A stretch of 40,090 nucleotides of DNA, taken from assembly GCA_015068245.1 (NCBI GenBank), contig SVKU01000020.1, forward strand, positions 1 through 40,090, read 5' to 3'. The notes beneath the pieces are model-generated. The model saw only the letters and a program-made list of their open reading frames with translations, had not been told where the DNA came from and searched no databases. Below, piece by piece: positions 1 through 7,017 of this stretch. Source of the DNA: Oscillospiraceae bacterium (GTDB taxonomy: Bacteria > Bacillota > Clostridia > Oscillospirales > Oscillospiraceae). Position numbers and translations under genes: made by a program. The number at the start of each line of letters is the position of its first letter. The stretch's first letter is position 1.

Positions 1-636
1 GCCACCGTGGAACTGACCACCGCCGCCATAGAAGGCCTGCTCTTTGCTGGCTTTCTTCTGGACATAGTTATCGTGACCGACGTTGCCGCTGTCGCAGCCG
101 ACGCCGATATCGGGGCAAACATGCTCGTGGAGGAACAGCCAGCGATCGTCTTCATATACGAAGTCGGCGCCGTAACGTTCCCACAGACCACCCACACGGC
201 GTTTGCCGCCGGTGCCGCCGCCGATGTTGCCGGGAGTGAGGAAGGTAGCTCTGGCACTGAGGCCGTCGTCAGCTACTTCAACGATATCGGTTGCCAGAGT
301 GTGCATGGAAACTTCCATCAGGGGTCTGGGGTCAAGGCCGCCGACCTCGGGGAATTCGTCAAACAGGCTCAGCCAGCGCTGGAAAGCCTTGCCGTCGTAC
401 AGAGTGACGGAACCGTGCCAAACGGAATCCCAGCCTCTCATACGGCCGAAAGCGTGTGCCCAGGAAGCGGTGTCGAACTTGGACATATCGGGGTTGCCGT
501 GTGCCCAGATGCGGCTCCATTCTTCGGTGGACCATGCTTTGGAATGGAAATAAGTATGGGTAGCATGGCAGAACTCAACTTCCTGAGTAGCTGCGCAGTT
601 ATGGATACGTTCGGAGAGAGAAAGATTTCTATTCAT
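1..636 (-). CDS. NTF2/SnoaL-like protein, paralogue 1 (partial, runs off left edge)
   Basis: The first 212 residues are present; the C-terminus lies beyond the window. The start at 636 follows AAGGAGG with 8-nt spacing, and its ATG overlaps the stop of the upstream gene (TAATG), so translation is probably coupled. The protein is rich in Trp, His and aromatic residues (for example EEWSRIWAHGN and WDSVWHGSVTLYDG). A segment near 150 (DDGLSARATFLTPGN) followed by VYEDDRWLFLHEH near 180 fits the cone-shaped alpha+beta barrel pattern of NTF2/SnoaL-like proteins, where the last strands carry a 'dG.W.i.h' motif. The family includes dehydratases, isomerases and non-enzymatic ligand binders, so no reaction is assigned. 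It forms a tandem set with the next two genes. Start and existence are secure; the fold is inferred from pattern. Confidence 0.72.
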   Translation of the reverse strand, partial: MNRNLSLSERIHNCAATQEVEFCHATHTYFHSKAWSTEEWSRIWAHGNPDMSKFDTASWAHAFGRMRGWDSVWHGSVTLYDGKAFQRWLSLFDEFPEVGGLDPRPLMEVSMHTLATDIVEVADDGLSARATFLTPGNIGGGTGGKRRVGGLWERYGADFVYEDDRWLFLHEHVCPDIGVGCDSGNVGHDNYVQKKASKEQAFYGGGGQFHGG

Positions 637-1466
637 TATTTCTTACCTCCTTGGAACTTGGGGTGACCGGCCGGACCATAGCTCAGTTCGGGAGTCATGG
701 TAGCATAAGGCTCGGGCATGGGAGGATAATCATCGGCGTAGTTGAAAGCGCCGTTGTGGGTGATCATCTTGATGGTGGGTTCGCCGAATTCAACTTCCAT
801 GGGATCTTCGCCGGGTTCGGGATATGTGGGGAAGCTGTAGCTTTCGCCTGCACGGTAGGTCTGGTCGTTGCAGTCGAAGTAATGGCAGATCTTCCAGCCG
901 CCGCAAACATCGTCGTCGGAGCCTTCCTTAACGAAGTCGCAGGCTACACGGCCGTTCATCCACATGGAACGGGCGGTACCGGCTTCTTCATAGTTGGTCT
1001 GCTGGCCGATAACATACCAGAAACCCTTGGCAGTTTTGCCGTCGTCGGCAATTCTGATGAGGGAGGTGGAGTAGGGCAGCATCTGCATACAGCCGTAGCC
1101 AAGGTTCTCGGGCTTGTTTTCAAGCTCGGGATTGTTCTTGCAGGCCCATTCAAGCTGCTGAGCGCGCTTTGCTGCGTGCTCGTCTACATACCACTTTTTG
1201 ACCTCGTCATAACCGAAATAGTAGCCCCAGTTGGTGCCGTAGGAAGCGCACTGCTTGTTCTCTTCCTTGGCGACCCACAGGTCGGCCATTTCTTCGGCGC
1301 GCATATCGTTGGCATGATAGTAGCTGCGCAGGTTCATAAGGTTACGGACGTTTTCGATGTCCCAGACGTGACGGATCATTTCGTCGTCGCTGAGATTTGT
1401 GGGCATTTTGTATTTTACAGGCTCAAAGGCCTCAAAAAACTGAGCGGAACGCTTAAATTCTTTCAT
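636..1466 (-). CDS. NTF2/SnoaL-like protein, paralogue 2
   Basis: A 276-residue soluble protein, with no signal peptide or membrane segment. The N-terminal helices (DIENVRNLMNLRSYYHAND, about 36-54) and a late GGWKICHYFDCND motif (about 188-200) are typical of SnoaL-like barrels; ADDGKTAKGFWYVIG (about 140-154) matches the equivalent strand in paralogues 1 and 3. At 276 aa it is longer than a bare SnoaL domain (about 130-150 aa), with a proline-rich C-terminal tail (PPMPEPYATMTPELSYGP). A good ribosome binding site (GGAGG, 7-8 nt before ATG) precedes it, and 15 bp separate it from paralogue 3 upstream, so the three genes form one operon. The substrate cannot be read from sequence. Relation to bile-acid dehydratase BaiE is possible only at the fold level. 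Confidence 0.78.
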   Translation of the reverse strand: MKEFKRSAQFFEAFEPVKYKMPTNLSDDEMIRHVWDIENVRNLMNLRSYYHANDMRAEEMADLWVAKEENKQCASYGTNWGYYFGYDEVKKWYVDEHAAKRAQQLEWACKNNPELENKPENLGYGCMQMLPYSTSLIRIADDGKTAKGFWYVIGQQTNYEEAGTARSMWMNGRVACDFVKEGSDDDVCGGWKICHYFDCNDQTYRAGESYSFPTYPEPGEDPMEVEFGEPTIKMITHNGAFNYADDYPPMPEPYATMTPELSYGPAGHPKFQGGKK

Positions 1467-1481
1467 TATTCGGCCTCCTTC

Positions 1482-2198
1482 CTATATACCGTAGCTGAAG
1501 GTGTCAGCAAAGGTGGCGTAAGCTACAGGCACGGGCGGCAGCTTGGTGAAAGGTCTGTCGGGGCTGTAGAGCTTACGGACTTCCTGCTTGACGTTGGGTT
1601 CGGGGATAACGATGTCGGCGATTTCTGCAAACTCGGGCAGATCTTCGTAAGGCACGGGTTCTGCAGCCCAGTCCTGGCCGCCGATGTTGTTGACGTCCAG
1701 AGTGTACAGCAGATGCCAGATCTTCCACTGACCGTCTTCCAGACGGAAGTCGACAGCGAAGGTGCCCCAGCACCAGTGACCCACGGGACCGCAGGTCTCA
1801 ACGTCGATGTTGTAGCCGGCGCTCATCCAGAGAGCCTTGGCGGTCTTTCTGTCGTCGGCAATAATGATGTAGGGAGAAGTCAGAGGCTTGGCCTCGAAGG
1901 GGCCAACGCCGTAGAGTTCTTCGTCGGACAGCTTGCCCAGCTCGTCGGGGAAGATCTTCTGCAGAACTTTGCCCTTAACGGCAGTGGCGGCAGCAACGGC
2001 TTCGTAATAGCCCTTAACTGCTTCGGCACCTTTGTAGTAGCCATTGTTGAAGCCCAGGCAGACATCGTCGGCCTTGCTCCAGAAACTGTCGTAAACCTTG
2101 CCTTCCCAGTTCAGCAGGAGGGAAGATACGTACTTACCCATAAGGTTTTTGATTTCACGGTGGTCTTCAAACCGTTCCGTGAGCTGCAATGTAGTCAA
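1482..2198 (-). CDS. NTF2/SnoaL-like protein, paralogue 3 (first gene of the operon, TTG start)
   Basis: A 238-residue protein starting at a TTG codon (2198-2196), about 10 nt after AAGGAG; no better ATG or GTG lies upstream. REIKNLMGKYVSSLL near residue 14 is the usual first helix of SnoaL-like domains, and DGQWKIWHLLYTLDVNN (about 158-174) is the conserved terminal strand motif. ADDRKTAKALWMSAG in the middle aligns by eye with ADDGKTAKGFWYVIG of paralogue 2, supporting duplication. The C-terminal 60 residues are proline-rich and probably extended. As the first gene it would be driven by the promoter proposed at 2249-2278. Three such paralogues in a row suggest a hetero-oligomer or successive steps on related substrates; this is inference. 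Confidence 0.78.
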   Translation of the reverse strand: MTTLQLTERFEDHREIKNLMGKYVSSLLLNWEGKVYDSFWSKADDVCLGFNNGYYKGAEAVKGYYEAVAAATAVKGKVLQKIFPDELGKLSDEELYGVGPFEAKPLTSPYIIIADDRKTAKALWMSAGYNIDVETCGPVGHWCWGTFAVDFRLEDGQWKIWHLLYTLDVNNIGGQDWAAEPVPYEDLPEFAEIADIVIPEPNVKQEVRKLYSPDRPFTKLPPVPVAYATFADTFSYGI

Positions 2199-2248
2199 AA
2201 TACGCTCGCTCCTTTCGGAATATTTTTGTGTATATTGCTTATGGTTAC

Positions 2249-2278
2249 ATTATAAACCCGGTTTCAAAATTGTGGAAA
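2249..2278 (-). promoter_or_regulatory. Candidate promoter of the SnoaL-like operon
   Basis: On the minus strand a consensus TATAAT lies at 2254-2249, with a weak -35 (TTTCCA, 2278-2273) 18 bp upstream. It is about 50 bp before the TTG start of the first SnoaL-like gene. The -10 is convincing; the -35 is poor, which would fit dependence on an activator. Confidence 0.4.
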
Positions 2279-2296
2279 TGCTGATTTGTTATTAGG

Positions 2297-2313
2297 TATA
2301 ACCTCAGGTTATA
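2297..2313. promoter_or_regulatory. Perfect 17-bp palindrome, candidate operator between divergent genes
   Basis: TATAACCT-C-AGGTTATA is a perfect dyad in the gap between the SnoaL-like operon and the solute-binding protein gene. It lies about 19 bp upstream of the -35 of the minus-strand promoter and about 80 bp upstream of the plus-strand -35. The AACCT/AGGTT half-sites resemble operators of MerR-type regulators, but no regulator gene is adjacent, so the binding protein is unknown. Confidence 0.45.
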
Positions 2314-2391
2314 AAAACTCAGACAGCCCACATAAAGGGATTCAAAAGAATCTCCTCCGGGGTCATTTTGTGTTTAAACAAAGAAAAGTAT

Positions 2392-2419
2392 TTGCGTTTT
2401 GTGAAGAAAATGGTATAAT
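2392..2419 (+). promoter_or_regulatory. Promoter of the solute-binding protein gene
   Basis: TTGCGT (2392-2397), a 16-bp spacer and a perfect TATAAT (2414-2419) lie about 45 bp before the ATG at 2464. This fits a housekeeping sigma-A promoter with a moderate -35. Confidence 0.6.
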
Positions 2420-2463
2420 ATTTATGGTTGAAAATATTGAATATAAAAGAAAGGATGAAGAAC

Positions 2464-4161
2464 ATGACAGCAAAACGATTACTGACCCTGCTTCTGGCAC
2501 TGGCAATGCTGTTGGCAATGCTGGCCGGCTGCGCCAAGGAAGAACCTGCTGTGGAAGAAGCTCCTGCCGTTGAGGAATCCGCACCCGCGGAAGAAGCTCC
2601 TCCTGCAGAAGAACCCCCGGCTGAGGAAGCTCCTGTGGAAGAGGTTCCTGCGGAACCCGGCGTAGTGGACATGAGTGTCTACCCCGTGTTTGAGGAAACC
2701 CGCACCATTACCGGTATGATGACCGGCCGCAGCGAAACTAACATACTGATGAACGGCGACCCCACTTCCTCTCTGGCGTTTAAAACCGTTGAGGAAGTCT
2801 GCAACGTGGAATTCGAGTTCCACGCTTCCACCGAATACTCCACTCAGTTCTCCCTGATGCTGGCAGGCGGCGAGTATTACGACCTGCTGGAATCCCCCCA
2901 GAACTATGTCACCGGCGGCATTGATGCCGTTGTGGAAGACGACGTCTGCTACGATCTGACCGAGTGGATCCCCGAGTACGCTCCCGCTTACAACTCCTAC
3001 CTGAACATGGATTCCAGCTTCCGCAAGCAGCTGACTTCCGACGAAGGTCACCTTGTAACGGTCACCGGTTACAGCCCCGTTTCCAACGACGGTTTTGTTG
3101 TCCGTGCCGACTGGCTGGAAAAGGTGGGTATGGAAAAGCCCATGACCTATGATCAGATGCACGATGTTCTGGTGGCTTTCAAATCCGAATTCAACCCCTC
3201 TGCTCCATTCTTTATTGATGCTGCATTCATCTGGAACAACTCCTGCTTCACCTCCGGCTACGGCTTCGTAACCGATGCTATGGGCTTTGATCTTCCCTGG
3301 AGCGTCCGTGAAGGCGGCGAGGTTTTCTGCCCCTATCAGACCGACGAATACTACGATTTTCTGGTTATGATGAAGGGCTGGTATGACGAAGGTCTTATCG
3401 ACCATGACTTCTTCACCAACGGCATGATCTGGGAGCGTGAAAAGCACATTCTCAGCGGCAACACCGGTATTCTTGTTGGCGTAGCCGACATGCTGACCAA
3501 CGCATACAAGTCCCAGGCTGCCGACCCGGATTTCCGCATGGAAGCCACTTACGATATCCGCATGACAGAGGATCAGATACTCAACCACGGCGGAACCGTA
3601 ACTTCTGTTGCCAACCAGATGGGCATCGGCATTTCCACCCAGTGCGAGGATCCCGAGCTGGTTCTGCGTGTGCTGGACTACACCTTTACTCAGGAAGGTC
3701 AGTTCAAGCTGACATGGGGCAACGAAGGCGAAACCTTTGAATACGGCGATGACGGCAAGCCCCATTACACCGAACTTATTACCGACAACCCCGATGGACT
3801 GTCTCAGGAACAGGCACTGACCGTTTTCTTCAACCTGTTCCCCGGCGGCGTCAACTCCAAGGAAAAGGCTCTGCGTACCGCCGACAACGAAAAAATGCTG
3901 GAATGCTATGATATCTGGTGCTACAACAAGACCGAAGAGCTGGTCTATTACGGCACTCTGACCACCGAGGAGAACGATATCTACAGACAAAAGTCCGGCG
4001 ATATGCTGACCTACTCCAACGAGTCCATTATCAAGATGGTAACCGGAACCGAACCTCTGAGCTACTATTATGATACTTTCCAGCCCACCATGAGCTCCAT
4101 GGGTCTGGAAGAACTGGTGGCACTGAAGCAGGCCGCATACGACAGATTTATGACAAGATAG
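2464..4161 (+). CDS. Extracellular solute-binding lipoprotein (oligosaccharide-type ABC binding protein)
   Basis: A 565-residue exported lipoprotein. The start at 2464 follows AAAGGA by 8 nt; longer in-frame starts at 2428 and 2455 have no such site and would spoil the signal peptide. Residues 1-20 are a type II signal peptide (KR, then a Leu/Ala core) ending in the lipobox LAGC, so Cys20 or so would be lipidated. A Glu/Pro/Ala-rich tether of about 40 residues follows. The remaining 500 residues have the size and texture (alternating aromatic and Asp/Glu, DYTFTQEGQ and EDPELVLRVLDY near 400) of the large LplA/YtcQ-type sugar-binding proteins of Firmicutes. Unusually, no ABC permease or ATPase gene lies next to it, so it may serve a transporter encoded elsewhere. 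The ligand cannot be predicted. Confidence 0.8.
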   Translation: MTAKRLLTLLLALAMLLAMLAGCAKEEPAVEEAPAVEESAPAEEAPPAEEPPAEEAPVEEVPAEPGVVDMSVYPVFEETRTITGMMTGRSETNILMNGDPTSSLAFKTVEEVCNVEFEFHASTEYSTQFSLMLAGGEYYDLLESPQNYVTGGIDAVVEDDVCYDLTEWIPEYAPAYNSYLNMDSSFRKQLTSDEGHLVTVTGYSPVSNDGFVVRADWLEKVGMEKPMTYDQMHDVLVAFKSEFNPSAPFFIDAAFIWNNSCFTSGYGFVTDAMGFDLPWSVREGGEVFCPYQTDEYYDFLVMMKGWYDEGLIDHDFFTNGMIWEREKHILSGNTGILVGVADMLTNAYKSQAADPDFRMEATYDIRMTEDQILNHGGTVTSVANQMGIGISTQCEDPELVLRVLDYTFTQEGQFKLTWGNEGETFEYGDDGKPHYTELITDNPDGLSQEQALTVFFNLFPGGVNSKEKALRTADNEKMLECYDIWCYNKTEELVYYGTLTTEENDIYRQKSGDMLTYSNESIIKMVTGTEPLSYYYDTFQPTMSSMGLEELVALKQAAYDRFMTR

Positions 4162-4170
4162 ATCCCTAAA

Positions 4171-4519
4171 CACAAAAATCCGCTGCCTTAGGAGGTTGCG
4201 AAAAGGATTTTCGCAACCTCCAATGATATTTTCCCTGACGGGAAAGCGATATATTTCCTGCGGAAATGTGAAATATTGCTGACGCAATGTGATATATGCC
4301 TGCGGCATGTTGACGTATCACTTCGTGATGATTTGAATTTAAAAGGACGATATCCTCGGATATCGTCCTTTTCATCAATATTTTCGCAGAAAATATATCA
4401 CAGGCGAAGCCTATATCACACGCCATCGGCGTATATCACAGATTTGCTTCGCAAATCTATATCTCCGGGAGTTGGTCATATCCCTATGACCAACTCCCTT
4501 TTTGCAGCGGATTTTTGTG
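4171..4519. repeat. Nested array of about twelve small hairpins inside a 16-bp outer inverted repeat
   Basis: A 16-bp perfect inverted repeat (CACAAAAATCCGCTGC, 4171-4186; complement 4504-4519) encloses a run of short hairpins with tiny loops. Examples are a 14-bp stem at 4191-4221 (loop GGA), TTTCC-tgc-GGAAA, ATGCC-tgc-GGCAT, ATCAC-ttc-GTGAT, a 15-bp stem at 4341-4372 built on GGACGATATCC, ATATTTTC-gca-GAAAATAT at 4378-4396, AGGC-gaa-GCCT, ACGCC-atc-GGCGT, AGATTTGC-ttc-GCAAATCT at 4440-4458, and a 14-bp stem at 4468-4499. Linkers between the later hairpins repeat the words TATATCACA. It follows the solute-binding gene directly and could end its transcription. The same GGACGATATCC stem recurs at 16119-16148. 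Confidence 0.85.
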
Positions 4520-4521
4520 TT

Positions 4522-4542
4522 AGAGATCAGGGATCAGGGGTC
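4522..4542. repeat. Heptamer arm, three units (single arm)
   Basis: Three consecutive 7-mers, AGAGATC, AGGGATC and AGGGGTC, followed by AGCT. This is a lone arm of the heptamer family described at 34001-34434, directly abutting the hairpin array. Confidence 0.7.
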
Positions 4543-4566
4543 AGCTTAGCTGACCTTATGCACCTT

Positions 4567-4615
4567 GGCTCCCCAGAGGGGGAGCCGGCAAAAACCAAGT
4601 TTTTGACTGAGAGGG
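4567..4615. repeat. Solo two-hairpin arm of the DUF559-cassette family
   Basis: Hairpin 1 (GGCTCCCC-aga-GGGGGAGCC), the linker GGC, hairpin 2 (AAAAAC-caa-GTTTTT) and the tail ACTGAGAGGG. This is the same order of parts as the arms flanking the DUF559 gene at 28725 and 29125, but no partner arm was found nearby. Confidence 0.65.
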
Positions 4616-4644
4616 CGAGTGTGGTCGACAGTCACGGCACAACC

Positions 4645-5442
4645 TGACCCTACGGTGTGATACGTTACGTTGTGCGTTGTAGGGGCCGGCGTCCTCGACA
4701 GCCCAAAGCGGAACGACGAGGATGTCGTTCCCTACGTCGTCGACGCAAGCGCCGTGCGTGATTGACGGCGGGAGCAGAAGCCCAAGGATTCGGCATTGCC
4801 GAATCCTAACGAAGTTCGCTTTGCGAACTTTACCCGCCCTACGGGGTAATATGTTGCGTTGTGCATAACAGGCGGGCGGATAATATCCGCCCCTACGGAG
4901 CAATGCGTCACATTGTTCGCCGTATGGGGCGGCGTCTTCGACGCCCCGTTTTCGGAACGGTCAAGACCGTTCCCTGCGGTGTTATAAGGTAGTCGGTGCG
5001 TAACAGGCGTGTCACCCGGCCAGCCAAGCTGACCCACAGCCGTGACCCTACGGTGTGATACGTTACGTTGTGCGTTGTAGGGGCTGGCGTCCTCGACAGC
5101 CCAAAGCGGAACGACGAGGACGTCGTTCCCTACGTCGTCGACGCAAGCGCCGTGCGTGATTGGCGGCGGGAGCAGAAGCCCAAGGATTCGGCATTGCCGA
5201 ATCCTAACGAAGTTCGCTTTGCGAACTTTACCCGCCCTACGGCGTGGTTACGTCACGCTGTGCGTAATCGGCGGGCGGATAATATCCGCCCCTACGGAGC
5301 AATGCGTCACGTTGTTCGCCGTATGGGGCGGCGTCCTCGACGCCCCGTTTTCGGAACGGTCAAGACCGTTCCCTACGGTGTTATAAGGTAGTCGGTGCGT
5401 AACAGGCATGTCACCCGGGTCAGCCAAGCTGACCCACAGCCG
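4645..5442. repeat. Tandem duplication, two units of about 398-400 bp
   Basis: The block beginning TGACCCTACGGTGTGATACG at 4645 is repeated from 5043, and a third unit starts at 5443 but diverges within about 10 bp. The copies differ by scattered substitutions, plus a divergent patch near 4850 versus 5240 and a 1-2-bp length change. Each unit carries several smaller inverted repeats, including the GTAGGGG..GGCGTCCTCGAC..CCC motif (4679-4704 in copy 1) also found at 6923-7000, and a GGGGCGGCGTC-type hairpin. Open frames through it are periodic by-products of the repeat. No gene is recognisable from 4162 to 5639. Confidence 0.85.
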
Positions 5443-5475
5443 TGACCCTGCGAGGTATAACGTCACGTCATAAGT

Positions 5476-5614
5476 GTCATTCTGAGGAGCGAAGCGACGT
5501 GAGAATCCGTTGCATAGCAAGATGGGGATTTCTCCATCGCCTTCAGCGATGTTCGAAATGACAGCGTTTTTATACGGATTGCCACGTCGACGCTTCGCTT
5601 CTCCTCGCAATGAC
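5476..5614. repeat. Inverted-repeat element of the GTCATTGCGAG type (imperfect copy)
   Basis: The left end GTCATTCTGAGGAGCGAAGC pairs imperfectly with the right end (..GCTTCTCCTCGCAATGAC). Inside, AATCCGT and ACGGATTGCCACGT form the second block. A cleaner copy of the same family is at 15991-16091. Such elements are common in gut Firmicutes intergenic DNA; no gene is carried. Confidence 0.75.
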
Positions 5615-5639
5615 AGTTGTGATTCTTTTCAGTCTCTTC

Positions 5640-6899
5640 TTAGTTCCCAGCAATAATCGCAGCAGCGGCAGCACCCACAAGGTTCACATCTCTGCCGGTG
5701 ACAAACACGCACCGTCTGCCCAGCTGCTGTTCAATATAGCTTTTTATGTACTGCTCCACCTTGGGACGAAGCAGGAAAGATTTAAGGAAAGTGGAGCCCT
5801 CGGCCGAGATGACCGCAGGGGAATCTTTCCCCAGATCTGCTTGGAGCATGACGCCTGCCAGATTGGCGGTGACCAGCCTTGCAGCCCGCTCCATGGCACA
5901 GTCCACGATGTGATACAGCACTTCTCTGTCCTGCTCCGTGCTGCTAAGTGATGCGATTTTTCCGTTTCCGTCAGGGTTTCGGGCAAACTCGTCCACCTCA
6001 ACCCCGTTAAAACCGCCGCAAGCTTCAATTGCGGCAAGGGTCTTGCTGTCTAAAAGACCGTCTTTACCTGCCTGTAAAGCTGTAAGATAAATAATACCGC
6101 TGTGATAGGCACCGGAAACGGCTTTCTCGTAAAGGTGGTCGCCGGGTATTGCGGTGGTTTCATCAAACCTGCGTTCAAACTCACCGAGGGGGAATTTGTC
6201 GAACCCGGCGGATTCGGTGTTTATTATCATTTTTCCGGTAGTGCCGGGCAGTTTTTTGATGTTCTCGCCCTTTTCGGAGTAGCAGGTATTGGTGCCGGTA
6301 CCCAGAATAAAACCTATGTCGGCTGCCAGTCCCGAGTCGCTGCCAAGCTGAGCAGCCACGGTATCGTTAAGCACCACGAAAGCCTTGTCTGCAAACCGTT
6401 CTTTCAGCGGAGCGCAAAGTATCATGCCTTCGCTGTCATCTATCCGGACTTCTTTGTTGAACCTTATCACCCGGGCGTCCCTGTTGGGCAGGATCTCTGC
6501 AGGGTAGGAAAAGCAAAACCCGATGCTGTCAGCCTTGCCTGCCAGCGGTTCGATTCGGGCTATAACAGCGTCATAGAAATCCCGGCGGCTGATACGGGTT
6601 TCTGTTCCCGGCATGGGAGACAGCTCAAAGTCGCTGATAACCGCACCGGTTTCGGTAAAGCTTACCAGCGCGGTGCGCATATTGGTGCCACCGGCATCGA
6701 TGGCGATGGCGGTTTTTCCCACCAGGCTGCCACAACGGGGAGAAATATAGGTGGGTATCATCATAAGGGACGATTCTTTCCCTTCCAGTCCTGCCTGAAG
6801 TTCCCGGCAAAACGCCATGGTGCAGCTATGAAGGTCGATGTTCTCCGGGGCCATGGAGTATTTTTGCAAAAAGGTAAGGACTTGGTTTTTTGTATCCAT
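5640..6899 (-). CDS. Hexokinase (eukaryotic-type hexokinase fold)
   Basis: Phosphorylates a hexose, most likely glucose, with ATP in the cytoplasm. Visible motifs are phosphate-1 DAGGTNMRTAL (68-78), a sugar-binding SYPAEI (131-136), catalytic Asp179 in LNDTVAAQ, a GTGTNTCY phosphate-2 segment (200-207), INTESAGF (226-233, cognate of the INTEWG region) and a late adenosine motif SAEGSTF. The order and the 419-aa length match the hexokinase family rather than the shorter ROK glucokinases. I chose ATG 6899, about 10 nt after AAAGG; a GTG at 6905 is too close to that site. It is the last gene of the run folT-rpiB-deoD-hexokinase, separated from deoD by an inverted-repeat element. The preferred sugar is inferred, not shown. 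Confidence 0.85.
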   Translation of the reverse strand: MDTKNQVLTFLQKYSMAPENIDLHSCTMAFCRELQAGLEGKESSLMMIPTYISPRCGSLVGKTAIAIDAGGTNMRTALVSFTETGAVISDFELSPMPGTETRISRRDFYDAVIARIEPLAGKADSIGFCFSYPAEILPNRDARVIRFNKEVRIDDSEGMILCAPLKERFADKAFVVLNDTVAAQLGSDSGLAADIGFILGTGTNTCYSEKGENIKKLPGTTGKMIINTESAGFDKFPLGEFERRFDETTAIPGDHLYEKAVSGAYHSGIIYLTALQAGKDGLLDSKTLAAIEACGGFNGVEVDEFARNPDGNGKIASLSSTEQDREVLYHIVDCAMERAARLVTANLAGVMLQADLGKDSPAVISAEGSTFLKSFLLRPKVEQYIKSYIEQQLGRRCVFVTGRDVNLVGAAAAAIIAGN

Positions 6900-6922
6900 A
6901 CACACTCAGCCTTTCAGAAAAT

Positions 6923-7000
6923 GGGGCGTCGAGGACGCCGCCCCCTACATAATTGCTTTCAAACGATGCTTGTTGTAGGGGATGGCGTCCTCGACATCCC
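6923..7000. repeat. Inverted pair of 26-bp arms between deoD and the hexokinase gene
   Basis: GGGGCGTCGAGGACGCC.. at 6923-6948 is complementary, with a few changes, to GTAGGGGATGGCGTCCTCG.. at 6975-7000, and 26 bp separate them. Each arm is itself a hairpin. The same motif occurs inside both copies of the 4645-5442 duplication. Confidence 0.8.
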
Positions 7001-7017
7001 GGATATGATTCCCGGTC

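Noticed and set aside
1-2198. Calling the SnoaL-like genes bile-acid 7-dehydratases (BaiE/BaiI)
   Set aside because: Length and sequence texture differ and no other bai genes are adjacent; only the fold class can be supported.
651-2255. 534-codon open frame antisense to the SnoaL-like genes
   Set aside because: It has no domain or ribosome binding site and crosses two real genes; codon bias in the minus-strand genes leaves the opposite strand free of stops.
2479-4308. 609-codon antisense frame under the solute-binding protein gene
   Set aside because: The plus strand has a signal peptide, lipobox, promoter and ribosome site; the antisense product is low-complexity with no recognisable motif.
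4171-4519. CRISPR array
   Set aside because: The hairpins are all different, spacers are only about 8-10 bp of similar sequence, and no cas genes are near.
4276-5610. Several 75-125-codon frames in the repeat island (4276-4647, 4556-4903, 5068-5391, 5248-5610)
   Set aside because: They read through hairpins and the tandem duplication, recur with the repeat, and lack ribosome sites.
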